Source: Lachnospiraceae bacterium (GTDB lineage Bacteria; Bacillota; Clostridia; Lachnospirales; Lachnospiraceae). From it: a stretch of DNA of 64,000 bases. The DNA is taken from positions 39,662 through 103,661 of the forward strand of contig JAQXLY010000058.1 of NCBI GenBank assembly GCA_029012365.1. Reading direction: 5' to 3'. Position numbers and translations under genes: made by a program. How positions within the stretch are numbered: the stretch's first letter is position 1; each line of letters begins with the position of its first letter. This document shows positions 1-8,304 of the stretch, piece after piece. The notes beneath the pieces are model-generated. The model saw only the letters and a list, made by a program, of their open reading frames with translations, searched no databases and was not told the DNA's origin.

Positions 1-13
1 AGGTTATCAGGTT

Positions 14-2116
14 ATGTATTATAGCTTGTTTTATGTATACAGGAATCAGGGGAAGAGCAAGTTTATCCGGTTTCATCAGCTTCTTGTATGTGCTTATTTT
101 GTGGTGCTTACCATCAATATGTTTACGGGATTTTTGTTTTCCTTTAGTAAGGATGGGCTGTACATAAAGGGTCCTGTTTATCTTGCTATTTATGCGATTC
201 CTACCTATTTCGTCCTGTGCTCATCGTCAATTCTGCTTTACAACTTCCGGAAATTTCGGACATGGCAGAGGATTTCCACTTTTCTTTTTGTGTTTTTTCA
301 GCTTTCCGGTGTGGTGCTTCAGATGTTCTTTTTCCCGGATGTACTTCTGGCACTGTTTATGAGTGCGCTGGGGCTTATGATGATGCTTTTTACGATAGAG
401 ACTCCTGATTATCAGAAGCTTGTAATTACAATTGAGGAATTGAACGCAACGAAGAATGTAGCAGAGAAAGCGAAAGAGGAAGCAGAAAGGGCAAAGGAGA
501 TTGCGCTGGAAGCGAATCGTGCAAAATCCGATTTTCTGGCTAATATGAGCCATGAAATACGGACGCCGATTAATGCGGTGCTGGGAATGGACGAGATGAT
601 TTTAAGAGAAAGTGACAGTCCGAAAATACTTGAGTATGCTACGGATATAAAGCGGGCAGGAAGCATGCTGCTTTCTCTGATTAATGATATACTGGATTTT
701 TCAAAAATTGAAAGCGGCAAGATGGATATTATTCCGGTTGACTATGATTTGGGAATTATGCTGAGTGAGACGATAGATATGATTCGCTCAAGAGCTGAAG
801 ATAAAAAACTGCAGCTTGAATTAAGGATTGAACCGAATACTCCTGTACATTTGCACGGAGATGAAGTAAGAATCAGACAGGTTATTACCAATATTCTTAC
901 AAATGCGGTCAAATATACACCGAAGGGAAAAGTGATACTTACGGTGTCGGGAAAGAAGGTTTCGGAAGAAGCGGTACAATTATTTGTATCGGTAAAGGAT
1001 ACCGGTATCGGCATTAAGGAAGAAGATATTGGACGGTTGTTTGATTCTTTTCAGCGTATAGATGAAAGTAGAAACAGAAATATTGAAGGTACAGGCCTTG
1101 GACTTTCCATTACCATGCATCTGTTGAACCTGATGGGAAGTCGTCTGGAGGTGGAAAGTACCTATGGGGAGGGCTCTGATTTCTATTTTTATCTGGAACA
1201 GAAGCAACTGGATGATGAGGTCATCGGAGAGAATATACAGAAATATTATGAAAAAGAAAAGGGTGAGGTTCATATTTCTACCGAGCAGTTTTATGCTCCG
1301 AATGCCAAAATCCTTGTTGTAGATGACAATGAGATGAATCTAAAGGTCTTTTTAGGACTCCTTAAGAATCACGGTATGCAAATTGACACTGCAATGAGTG
1401 GAAAAGAATGTCTCGCACTAATGGAACAAAAGGCATATCACATCATTTTTATGGATTATCAGATGCCGGAAATGGACGGTGTTGAGACATTAAGACGGTC
1501 TAAAGAGCTGAAAAGCAATTTGAGTAAGGATGCAGTCATCATTATTTTAACCGCTAATGCGGTTTCCGGTGCAAGAGAAATGTTTTTGCAGGAGGGCTTC
1601 TGCGATTATCTTTCAAAGCCGATTATTGCGGCAAAGCTTGAAAAAATGATTCGGAAATATCTACCGGAAGAGTTAGTGTCAAAGACCGATTTGGGACAAA
1701 AAGAAGAAATTCATGTTGAAGACGGACGAGATGTTGAGGTTGCAAAACATGCCGAAGCGTCACAGGCAGAAAACAGTCTGGTAGATTGGAAAGAAGGCAG
1801 AAAGCTTTGCCTGGATGATGAGGAATTTTACAGGGAAATGCTTCGGACATTTTTGGATGCACACTCTGATACGGAGCTTAATGGTTATTATGAGGAGTCT
1901 GATTTTGAAAAGTACCGTATCAAGGTTCACGCCATTAAGTCGAATCTGGCTAATATCGGTGCAATGAAGGCATCGGAAATGGCAAAGCAGTTAGAGCTTG
2001 CATTAAAGCTTGACAATAATGTAACCTATGTACAGGAGCACCATGAAGGATTTATGGCAATATATGCGAGAGTGGTGTCCGAGGTGGAAACATATCTTGA
2101 AAGCGGAACTGCCTAA
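14..2116 (+). CDS. Hybrid sensor histidine kinase with REC and HPt domains (5' end probably outside window)
   Basis: Membrane hybrid kinase that would autophosphorylate and pass phosphate His-Asp-His. From the first ATG, about 120 residues hold several hydrophobic membrane segments, followed by a charged coiled linker (about 135-170). The H-box [10 protein letters not shown] carries the phospho-His at H180. An HATPase with DEVRIRQ, DTGIGI and GTGLGLS boxes follows, then a receiver with FMDYQMPEMDG (D481) and a C-terminal HPt with KVHAIKSN (H639). The frame stays open to base 2, so the protein may begin upstream and the N-terminal count is provisional. A strong ribosome site for the next gene overlaps the stop region, so the two are probably cotranscribed. 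The architecture matches the kinases at 34446 and 38616. The sensed signal cannot be read. Confidence 0.9.
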   Translation: MYYSLFYVYRNQGKSKFIRFHQLLVCAYFVVLTINMFTGFLFSFSKDGLYIKGPVYLAIYAIPTYFVLCSSSILLYNFRKFRTWQRISTFLFVFFQLSGVVLQMFFFPDVLLALFMSALGLMMMLFTIETPDYQKLVITIEELNATKNVAEKAKEEAERAKEIALEANRAKSDFLANMSHEIRTPINAVLGMDEMILRESDSPKILEYATDIKRAGSMLLSLINDILDFSKIESGKMDIIPVDYDLGIMLSETIDMIRSRAEDKKLQLELRIEPNTPVHLHGDEVRIRQVITNILTNAVKYTPKGKVILTVSGKKVSEEAVQLFVSVKDTGIGIKEEDIGRLFDSFQRIDESRNRNIEGTGLGLSITMHLLNLMGSRLEVESTYGEGSDFYFYLEQKQLDDEVIGENIQKYYEKEKGEVHISTEQFYAPNAKILVVDDNEMNLKVFLGLLKNHGMQIDTAMSGKECLALMEQKAYHIIFMDYQMPEMDGVETLRRSKELKSNLSKDAVIIILTANAVSGAREMFLQEGFCDYLSKPIIAAKLEKMIRKYLPEELVSKTDLGQKEEIHVEDGRDVEVAKHAEASQAENSLVDWKEGRKLCLDDEEFYREMLRTFLDAHSDTELNGYYEESDFEKYRIKVHAIKSNLANIGAMKASEMAKQLELALKLDNNVTYVQEHHEGFMAIYARVVSEVETYLESGTA

Positions 2117-2129
2117 AGGAGGAGTTATC

Positions 2130-3029
2130 ATGCATAACCTACAAAACCCGGCCTCTTCCAAAGAGATTACGAGGGCGTATTTCGACAGCTTATTATTGGA
2201 ACAGCGGCTGATGGACAGCGGTGTCCCTGAGACGGAGCTTGAGCTGTACGGAGAGTGGTTTTCCACGCCGATTATGACGGCGGCGTTATCTCATATCGGT
2301 ACCTTCAATCCGGATATGCAAAACGGTATGGTGGAGTATGCACGTGCCGCGGCCGAGGTGAATGCGGTGCACTGGATTGGCATGGGCAGTAACGAGGAGT
2401 TTGCCGGGGTAATAGAGACCGGAGCCCGGACCATTCGTATCGTAAAGCCGTATGCGGATGAAGAGAAGATTTTTAATATGCTTTCGTATGCGGAGGAAAT
2501 GGGAGCGCTGGCGGTAGGAATGGACATTGACCACATGTTTGACGGAAAGGGTAACCCGGACGTGTGCATGGGAGAGCAGATGGCGGTGAAGTCTTCAAAG
2601 GATTTGAAGCGGTATGTGGACTCCGTAAAGGTACCGTTTATTATTAAGGGGGTACTCAGTGTGTGGGATGCGGCGAAGTGTGCCGAAATCGGAGCGAACG
2701 GTATTGTGGTTTCCCATCATAACGGGAGAATGAATTACGCGATGCCGCCGCTTGCCATACTTCCGGAGATTGTAAAGGAAGTGGGGGATGCGATGCCGGT
2801 TTTTGTGGATTGCGGTATTTGTTCCGGTATGGATGCCTATAAAGCACTGGCGCTGGGTGCTACGGCAGTGGGTGTCGGTACGCATTTGATTCCGTACATC
2901 CGTAAGGGTGGTGCGGAAGCGGTGGCGGCAAGAATGCAGGAGATGACCGACGAGCTGCGGAGTGTAATGGCCTATACCGGAGTGAAGGATACAACGGAAT
3001 TTGACAAGACCGTGATTCACCGGATATGA
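2130..3029 (+). CDS. FMN-dependent alpha-hydroxy-acid dehydrogenase/oxidase family protein
   Basis: A 299-residue TIM-barrel flavoprotein of the FMN_dh family (lactate/glycolate oxidase-like), expected to oxidise a 2-hydroxy acid with FMN in the cytoplasm. Seen in sequence: the FMN-phosphate strand with FIIKGV, then SHHNGR (residues 195-200), which takes the place of the family SNHGGR motif with its catalytic His, and a late barrel strand FVDCGICSG followed by ALALGATAVGVGT. The start ATG at 2130 is chosen because AAGGAGG precedes it; an upstream in-frame ATG lies inside the kinase gene. It is shorter than classical members (about 350), and the Asn-to-His change in the motif makes the substrate uncertain. 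Family call is firm; substrate unknown. Confidence 0.85.
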   Translation: MHNLQNPASSKEITRAYFDSLLLEQRLMDSGVPETELELYGEWFSTPIMTAALSHIGTFNPDMQNGMVEYARAAAEVNAVHWIGMGSNEEFAGVIETGARTIRIVKPYADEEKIFNMLSYAEEMGALAVGMDIDHMFDGKGNPDVCMGEQMAVKSSKDLKRYVDSVKVPFIIKGVLSVWDAAKCAEIGANGIVVSHHNGRMNYAMPPLAILPEIVKEVGDAMPVFVDCGICSGMDAYKALALGATAVGVGTHLIPYIRKGGAEAVAARMQEMTDELRSVMAYTGVKDTTEFDKTVIHRI

Positions 3030-3122
3030 ATGAAAGCGCAGTACGATGCGGCGACAGCGGCAGCGATGCAGTTTATGGAAGGTGTCGGGATGCACCTTGA
3101 AGGGATGACCTGGGTACGGTGA
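3030..3122 (+). other. Possible 30-codon ORF directly after the dehydrogenase stop, same frame
   Basis: ATG follows the TGA stop of the dehydrogenase with no gap, in the same frame, and reads 30 codons rich in Ala and Met (ending GMTWVR) before a TGA. There is no Shine-Dalgarno of its own. It could be a relic of a longer C-terminus, the end of a deleted neighbour, or chance. Confidence 0.25.
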
Positions 3123-3178
3123 GCTGGTGAGCTTGGTCTGATATGCGAAATATGAAATAGAAAAAGGAGGACAGTAAT

Positions 3179-5212
3179 ATGTTGATTTACGTGGATGGAA
3201 AGGCAGGAAGAAGCGGAAACGGAACGAAGGACTATCCGTTTCAGACGATTTCGGAAGCAGCAAAGGCAGCACTTCCGGGAGATGAGGTGCTGGTTGCACC
3301 GGGTGTTTATCGTGAGTATGTTGACCCGGCGAATGCGGGTACACCGGAGGCAAGGATTACGTATCGTTCGGCAGAACAGGGCGCAGCGGTCATTACGGGC
3401 GCAGAGCCGGTGAAAAACTGGGTTCCTTATGCGGAAAATGTGTGGGTTGCACGTATCCCGAACGGTCTTTTCGGCTCCTATAACCCATATACTACACTGG
3501 TAAGCGGTGACTGGTTTATTGCGACCTATATTGCACATACCGGCGAAGTCTTTTTAAACGGCAAATCGTTGTATGAGACGACGGAGTTAGAAGGGGTGTT
3601 ACATCCTGTCGTATATGCGAAGTCCTGGGACCCGGAGTTCTCTGTTTATACATGGTATACGACGCAGGATGAAGCCACGGATGAGACGCTGATTTATGCT
3701 AACTTTCAGGGAAAGGACCCGAATGTGGAGAATGTGGAGATTACGGTGCGAAGAAACTGTTTCTATCCGTCAAAGGAAGGAGTGGGCTATATTACGCTTT
3801 CCGGTTTTACGGTAAGGCAGGCGGCAACCCAATGGGCACCGCCGACCGCATATCAGGAGGGAATGATAGGACCTCACTGGTCCAAGGGCTGGATTATTGA
3901 GGATTGTGAGGTGTCGCATTCCAAATGCTCCGGTATTTCTCTCGGAAAGTATAAGCAGCCGAATAACGACAATAAGTGGTCTAAGTGGAAATTTAAGGAC
4001 GGCACCCAGACAGAGCGTGACAACATCTGTCAGGCACAGGCAGAGGGATGGACAAAGGAGAATATCGGTTCCCATATTGTTCGCCGCTGTAATATTCATG
4101 ACTGCGGACAGACCGGAATTGTGGGACATCTGGGAGGTGTATTCTCGATTATTGAGGATAACCATATCCACCATATTAACAATAAGCAGAATCTTGCCGG
4201 TGCGGAAATCGGCGGTATTAAGATGCATGCCGCAATCGATGTGATTATTCGCAGAAACCATTTTCATCATTGTACGAGAGGCTTATGGCTTGACTGGCAG
4301 GCACAGGGAACACGTGTCACACAGAATCTGTTTCATCATAATACCCTGCCGTTTGACGCCAATGCAAATGTTTCGAATGCGGACGGTCTGGGTGAGGACA
4401 TTTTCATTGAAGTATCCCACGGCCCGACTCTGGTAGATAACAATATTCTGCTTTCGGACCATGCCTTAAAGCTGCCGACCCAGGGTGTGGCACTGGTACA
4501 CAATTTCATAGCCGGTTCCTTTACGGCAGTGGGCAGAGGCGTAAATAACGGTTCACCGACAAAGTTTTCTCCGCGCTTCACTCCGTATCACATGCCTCAC
4601 CGGACAGAAATCGCGGGCTTTATGACGATTCTTCACGGAGACTGCAGATTCTATAATAATATCTTTATCCAGCAGCCGATGCGTCCGGGAATGGTAGAGA
4701 TACAACAGGGCTCTGTCGATAATGAGTGGTCGGATTGCAATCTGGTTGTCGGTACGGTGCCATACGAGGAGTATCCTGCCTACGAGGAATATGCGGCACA
4801 GTTTGAAGGGTATTGCGGAATGGGCTCGGCACCGAGCGACCGTTATTATAATCCGCTCCCGGTATGGGCAGCCGGAAATGCGTTCTTTAACGGCGCAAAG
4901 CCGATGTCAAAGGAAACGGATGCTTTCGTTGATAACGAGCATCAGGTAACACTTGCGCTTGTGGAAGAAAACGGAGTGTATACACTCAGGACAAACGTAT
5001 ACGATTTTCTGACAAAGGAAAATGCACAGATGATTTCCACCGAGGTACTGGGAATGGCGTTTGAGCCGGAGCAGCTGTTTGAAAATCCGGACGGAACTCC
5101 GATTGTATTTTATGATGATTATTTCGGAGTACATCGCGCCATCAATCCGAAAATCGGACCGTTTGAAACAGTGGACGGCGGGAAAATTGTGGTGGCAAGG
5201 GAGAAGAAATAA
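3179..5212 (+). CDS. GH120-family beta-xylosidase (right-handed beta-helix)
   Basis: A 677-residue beta-helix protein with no signal peptide, so a cytoplasmic enzyme releasing xylose from imported xylo-oligosaccharides is the likely role. The N-terminus (YVDGKAGRSGNG, then PFQTISEAAKAALPGDEV and VAPGVYREYVDP) is the DUF1565-like opening of GH120. Parallel-helix coils with repeated N/H-rich turns (DNHIHHIN, RNHFHHC) occupy the middle. By comparison with what I recall of Thermoanaerobacterium XylC, the nucleophile would be D372 in WLDWQAQGTR and the acid/base E411 in IFIEVSHGP. The spacing between them is 39 residues here against about 23 there, because of an extra Asn/Asp-rich stretch. AAGGAGG precedes the ATG. 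The gene follows the dehydrogenase and ends at a terminator shared with hsp20. Confidence 0.8.
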   Translation: MLIYVDGKAGRSGNGTKDYPFQTISEAAKAALPGDEVLVAPGVYREYVDPANAGTPEARITYRSAEQGAAVITGAEPVKNWVPYAENVWVARIPNGLFGSYNPYTTLVSGDWFIATYIAHTGEVFLNGKSLYETTELEGVLHPVVYAKSWDPEFSVYTWYTTQDEATDETLIYANFQGKDPNVENVEITVRRNCFYPSKEGVGYITLSGFTVRQAATQWAPPTAYQEGMIGPHWSKGWIIEDCEVSHSKCSGISLGKYKQPNNDNKWSKWKFKDGTQTERDNICQAQAEGWTKENIGSHIVRRCNIHDCGQTGIVGHLGGVFSIIEDNHIHHINNKQNLAGAEIGGIKMHAAIDVIIRRNHFHHCTRGLWLDWQAQGTRVTQNLFHHNTLPFDANANVSNADGLGEDIFIEVSHGPTLVDNNILLSDHALKLPTQGVALVHNFIAGSFTAVGRGVNNGSPTKFSPRFTPYHMPHRTEIAGFMTILHGDCRFYNNIFIQQPMRPGMVEIQQGSVDNEWSDCNLVVGTVPYEEYPAYEEYAAQFEGYCGMGSAPSDRYYNPLPVWAAGNAFFNGAKPMSKETDAFVDNEHQVTLALVEENGVYTLRTNVYDFLTKENAQMISTEVLGMAFEPEQLFENPDGTPIVFYDDYFGVHRAINPKIGPFETVDGGKIVVAREKK

Positions 5213-5220
5213 AAAAGAAT

Positions 5221-5242
5221 GGGCTGCGCTTTCGCGCAGCCC
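5221..5242. terminator. Bidirectional intrinsic terminator between xylosidase and hsp20
   Basis: A perfect 9-bp stem GGGCTGCGC / GCGCAGCCC with a TTTC loop. On the minus strand it is followed by a T-rich run (ATTCTTTTTT), so it serves hsp20 best; the plus-strand tail is weaker. Confidence 0.85.
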
Positions 5243-5274
5243 TGAGCTTTTACCTTCATTTACCGGTCTTTGGT

Positions 5275-5715
5275 TCAGCCTTCAATGGCAATGTAATGGT
5301 CATTGCTTTCGATTGCCTTCGGTTCTTCCTTCGGCAGAGAAAGCTTCAAAATGCCGTCCTCGAATTTTGCGTGAATATCTTCCTTCTTTACGGCATCTCC
5401 TACATAAAAGCTACGGCTCATACCGCCGGCATAACGTTCCTTTCTAAGGTATTTGCCGTGCTTATCCTTCTCTTCCTTATCAAGTCCTTTGGCGGCCTGA
5501 ATGGTAAGATAACCGTTCTCAAGCTGAACGGAGACTTCATCTTTTTTGAAGCCCGGAAGGTCGACGAAAACCTCGTATTCATGGTCGGTCTCTTTTACAT
5601 CGGTTTTCATCATGTTCTTTGCGTGTTTCCCGTAGAGGGCTTTGTCAATATCAGGAAATGAAAAGTCCATCCACTCATCAAACAGGTTTTCTCCAAAAAT
5701 ACTAGGCAGCAACAT
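5275..5715 (-). CDS. hsp20: Small heat-shock protein, Hsp20/alpha-crystallin family
   Basis: A 146-residue ATP-independent holdase that binds unfolding proteins under heat or oxidative stress. The alpha-crystallin domain runs from about residue 36 (MKTDVKETDHEYEVFVDLPG) to the conserved DGILKLSLPK near the end. The start ATG has AGGAGG 7-8 bases upstream on the minus strand. A sigma-A promoter lies about 95 bases upstream (5810-5838), and the leader contains a stretch that could pair with the ribosome site. The gene is monocistronic between two convergent or divergent neighbours. Confidence 0.95.
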   Translation of the reverse strand: MLLPSIFGENLFDEWMDFSFPDIDKALYGKHAKNMMKTDVKETDHEYEVFVDLPGFKKDEVSVQLENGYLTIQAAKGLDKEEKDKHGKYLRKERYAGGMSRSFYVGDAVKKEDIHAKFEDGILKLSLPKEEPKAIESNDHYIAIEG

Positions 5716-5717
5716 AG

Positions 5718-5784
5718 GTCATTCCTCCTTTTTTATTTGACAATGCGTGCCAATCAGTTTTTATTTGGAACCGGGAGGGGAATT
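5718..5784 (-). promoter_or_regulatory. hsp20 leader with possible anti-Shine-Dalgarno (RNA thermometer candidate)
   Basis: In the minus-strand leader, AATTCCCCTCC (plus 5774-5784) can pair with the ribosome site GGAGGAAT (plus 5719-5726) across a loop of roughly 47 bases, with a two-base bulge. Masking of the ribosome site at low temperature would fit an hsp20 gene, but no named thermometer class (ROSE, fourU) is recognised. Confidence 0.35.
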
Positions 5785-5809
5785 ATTTCTCTTCCTTTGT
5801 TCTACATGT

Positions 5810-5838
5810 AATATAACACATACTTTTTGGCTTGTCAA
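5810..5838 (-). promoter_or_regulatory. Sigma-A promoter of hsp20
   Basis: On the minus strand TTGACA, 17-bp spacer, TATATT. No CIRCE inverted repeat is visible around it. Confidence 0.75.
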
Positions 5839-6012
5839 GAGGAAAATAAAAAAATTTTAGAAAAAATTGTTCATGCAACTAATAAAAGCTGACAATTTGA
5901 GCTTGAACCCTTGATAAGAGAATCACTTACGCGGTAAGCTATCCAAAATATTTCTTGAAAAGTATCCTTAGGAAAAACTATGTCGCAGATATCGATGATA
6001 ATTATTTTCTGC

Positions 6013-6042
6013 TTGCATTTTCAAAAAATATTGTGTTATAAT
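6013..6042 (+). promoter_or_regulatory. Sigma-A promoter upstream of structured element and MATE gene
   Basis: TTGCAT, 18-bp spacer, TATAAT. Transcription would start near 6049 and run at once into the hairpin at 6062. Confidence 0.7.
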
Positions 6043-6061
6043 CCAAACATCGAGCAGCAAG

Positions 6062-6098
6062 ATGCGTAAGTCCAGATTCTGGACCTGCGCATTTTTTT
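6062..6098 (+). terminator. Intrinsic terminator/attenuator just after the promoter
   Basis: A stem of ATGCGTA and GTCCAG pairing with CTGGAC and TGCGCAT (one mismatch, one wobble), loop ATT, followed by seven T. It lies only about 15-50 bases after the predicted transcription start, so the promoter would yield a roughly 50-nt RNA unless read-through occurs. Confidence 0.8.
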
Positions 6099-6233
6099 CG
6101 TGCAGGCAAAGTGAGCATAAAATTTTGTCAGGAAAGCTTGCTTTCCATGACAAAATTTTATGCGAACGCGCCCCCGACCGAGTGACGAAGTCACGAGGTG
6201 AGGGCGCAAGGTGCAAAGCACCGGCCTGCACGA
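6098..6233. repeat. Multi-arm inverted-repeat element (cloverleaf-like)
   Basis: Outer arms TCGTGCAGGC (6098-6107) and GCCTGCACGA (6224-6233) are exact inverted repeats. Between them sit three nested hairpins: a near-perfect 22-bp stem (6115-6163: GCATAAAATTTTGTCA and GGAAAG with their complements, loop CTTG), an imperfect arm closed by GCGCCC/GGGCGC with GTGAC-GAA-GTCAC at its tip (6168-6207), and GGTGC-AAA-GCACC (6210-6222). It is non-coding in appearance and probably a dispersed repeat or structured RNA. Bases 5839-6012 hold nothing I recognise. Confidence 0.7.
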
Positions 6234-6258
6234 TATACAAAATTTGGAGGTTATGGAA

Positions 6259-7506
6259 ATGGAACAAATGAATCAATCTTTTCTTGCCGATGAGAGGCTT
6301 GGCAGACTTATGCGGAAGTATGCGATTCCCTGCATTATTTCACTGTTGGTAGGTGCACTTTATAATATTGTGGACCAGATTTTTATTGCAAATGCAGAGT
6401 ACCTCGGTTCATACGGAAATGCAGCGAATACGGTTGTATTTCCGCTGACGGTAATCGCATTGGCGATTGCGGTAATGAACGGCGACGGCTGCTGCGCTTT
6501 TGTAAGCCTGAGTTTGGGGAAAAGAAAGACGGAGGAAGCGAACCGCAGCGTCGGCAATGCGATTGTGCTGACGATTGTCGGCGGAATTGTTTTGTGTATT
6601 ATTTATCTTGTATTTCAGGAACAGATTATTGCGCTGTTCGGAGGCACGGTAAATGAGGAAACTTTCCGGAATTCCAAAGAGTATTTCTTTTATATTTCGC
6701 TGGGGATTCCGTTTTATATGTTCGGTCAGGCAATGAACCCGATTATCCGTGCGGACGGCAGTCCGAAGTTTGCGATGGTTTCCACACTTGCCGGGGCGAT
6801 GGTAAATATAATCCTTGACCCGCTTATGATTTTCGGCTTTCGTTTGGGAATGATGGGAGCTGCGCTTGCAACGGTAATCGGGCAGGTGGTGACTGCCCTG
6901 TTGACGGTCCGGTATCTGCTTCATATGAAAACATTAAAGCTCTCAATGGCAGAATTCCGGATAAATTGGCAGATTTCCGGGCGGATGTTGCTACTTGGTA
7001 TTTGCAGCTTCCTTTCTCAGATTTCCCTTGTGGCGGCAATGGCGGCAATTAATAATATGTTACAGCGCTACGGAGCAAAGGACGCTGTTTTCGGACAGGA
7101 GCAGTATGCACAGATTCCGATGGCGGTTGTAGGAATCGTAATGAAGTTTTTCCAGATTGTCATTTCGATTGTCGTCGGTATGGCTGCGGGCTGTATCCCG
7201 ATTGTGGGCTACAATATGGGTGCCGGACAAAAGCAAAGAGTGAAAAAGCTGTTTTCGCTACTGTTAGCCTGCGAGGCAGCGGTGGGAACGGTTGCTTTTT
7301 TGATTGTTGAGTTTATGCCAAAGCAGCTGATTGCTATTTTCGGTGCGGCAAATGAAAGCGTCTATTATACCGAATTTGCAATAAAGGCGTTTCGTGTTTA
7401 CCTGTGCATGGTGATTTTGGCATGTTTTTGCTTTATAGGAAATACCGTGTTGTTGCAGCGTACGGAAGTGCATCCCTATAAAGCAAAAAACACTCTCAGT
7501 CTTTAA
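6259..7506 (+). CDS. MATE-family multidrug efflux protein, C-terminus shortened
   Basis: A 415-residue integral membrane antiporter of the MATE (NorM/MepA-like) type that would export cationic compounds using a Na+ or H+ gradient. The first half opens with ALYNIVDQIFIAN and carries ADGSPKFAMV and LDPLMIFGF; the second half has GCIPIVGYNMGAGQ. ATG 6259 is chosen because GGAGG lies 8 bases upstream; ATG 6253 is only 2 bases from it. Related proteins run to about 440-460 residues with a last helix after the segment corresponding to FCFIGNTVLLQ. Here the reading ends in the unrelated tail RTEVHPYKAKNTLSL. The terminal helix appears lost through a deletion or frameshift, so function is doubtful. 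Confidence 0.8.
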   Translation: MEQMNQSFLADERLGRLMRKYAIPCIISLLVGALYNIVDQIFIANAEYLGSYGNAANTVVFPLTVIALAIAVMNGDGCCAFVSLSLGKRKTEEANRSVGNAIVLTIVGGIVLCIIYLVFQEQIIALFGGTVNEETFRNSKEYFFYISLGIPFYMFGQAMNPIIRADGSPKFAMVSTLAGAMVNIILDPLMIFGFRLGMMGAALATVIGQVVTALLTVRYLLHMKTLKLSMAEFRINWQISGRMLLLGICSFLSQISLVAAMAAINNMLQRYGAKDAVFGQEQYAQIPMAVVGIVMKFFQIVISIVVGMAAGCIPIVGYNMGAGQKQRVKKLFSLLLACEAAVGTVAFLIVEFMPKQLIAIFGAANESVYYTEFAIKAFRVYLCMVILACFCFIGNTVLLQRTEVHPYKAKNTLSL

Positions 7507-7598
7507 ACTCAAAACGATTCTTCATAAGAAACACCTCCATTCCGTATAGAAATGACATAACCATGTAATTATAGTGGGACAGAAGAAATAGAAAGTGC

Positions 7599-7627
7599 TT
7601 GCGCGATTTGCACCTCTGTGCTATACT
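7599..7627 (+). promoter_or_regulatory. Sigma-A promoter of the GNAT gene
   Basis: TTGCGC, 17-bp spacer, TATACT, about 33 bases before the start codon. Confidence 0.65.
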
Positions 7628-7660
7628 GTTCGAAAAATTTCGAAAGCAGGAGGATAGCCT

Positions 7661-8146
7661 ATGATTCGACCGATGAAACAAGAAGAAATCCCGGTATGCG
7701 TAGCTTTGATTCGGAGCAGTTTCCTGACCGTAGCGGAGGAGTTTGGATTCACAGCGGAGAATGCACCGCGGTTTACGGCGTTTGCTACTACGGAACAACG
7801 GCTTACGTGGCATCTATACGGAGAGAAGAGACCGATGTATGTGTATGAGAATGAAACGGGCGAGATTATCGGCTATTATTCCCTTTTGATGCAGGAAGAT
7901 AACGAATGTGAGTTGAATAACCTCTGCGTGGCACCCGAATATCGTCATGGAAAGATAGGAGAAAGGCTGTTGGAACACGCCTTTGCACAGGCAGCAGCGG
8001 CAGGATGTAAAACGATGCATATCGGCATTGTGGAGGAAAACGGAAAGCTCCGTAAGTGGTATGAAACATACGGGGCGGTACATACCGGAACGAAAAAGTT
8101 TGACTTTTTCCCGTTTACCTGCGGGTATATGGAGAAGAATTTGTAG
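7661..8146 (+). CDS. GNAT-family N-acetyltransferase
   Basis: A 161-residue acetyl-CoA-dependent acetyltransferase. The acetyl-CoA signature follows a beta strand: ELNNLCVAPEYRHGKIGERLL (about residues 86-106) corresponds to motif A (V-x-P-x-x-R-x-x-x-x-G), and KWYETYGA near residue 130 is the usual helix before the last strands. AGGAGG precedes the ATG. It is monocistronic behind its own promoter. The substrate (small molecule or protein amine) cannot be told from sequence. Confidence 0.85.
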   Translation: MIRPMKQEEIPVCVALIRSSFLTVAEEFGFTAENAPRFTAFATTEQRLTWHLYGEKRPMYVYENETGEIIGYYSLLMQEDNECELNNLCVAPEYRHGKIGERLLEHAFAQAAAAGCKTMHIGIVEENGKLRKWYETYGAVHTGTKKFDFFPFTCGYMEKNL

Positions 8147-8304
8147 GAGCCGGACGATGCGAAAAAATGTTATCGGATTGACGGTGCAAAGCCGGGAAAA
8201 ATCGGCGGAACAAGTAAAGCAGTGCCGAGAACGGGTACGGCGTACATAAGAAAACACCCGGAAAGCGGCATGCGGCATCCTGTGAAAATGAATGGAAAAA
8301 GCTC

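Noticed and set aside
3027..3029. TGA after the dehydrogenase as a possible selenocysteine or read-through codon.
   Set aside because: No SECIS-like hairpin is evident and the upstream protein already has a natural end; recorded only as an odd short frame.
2595..3353. Long minus-strand frame opposite the dehydrogenase gene.
   Set aside because: Pro/His-rich low-complexity shadow of a clearly coding strand, no ribosome site.
5968..6276. Minus-strand frame of 102 codons over the inverted-repeat element.
   Set aside because: It lies in a perfect palindromic region, has no ribosome site and its composition follows the repeats; probably a translation of non-coding DNA.
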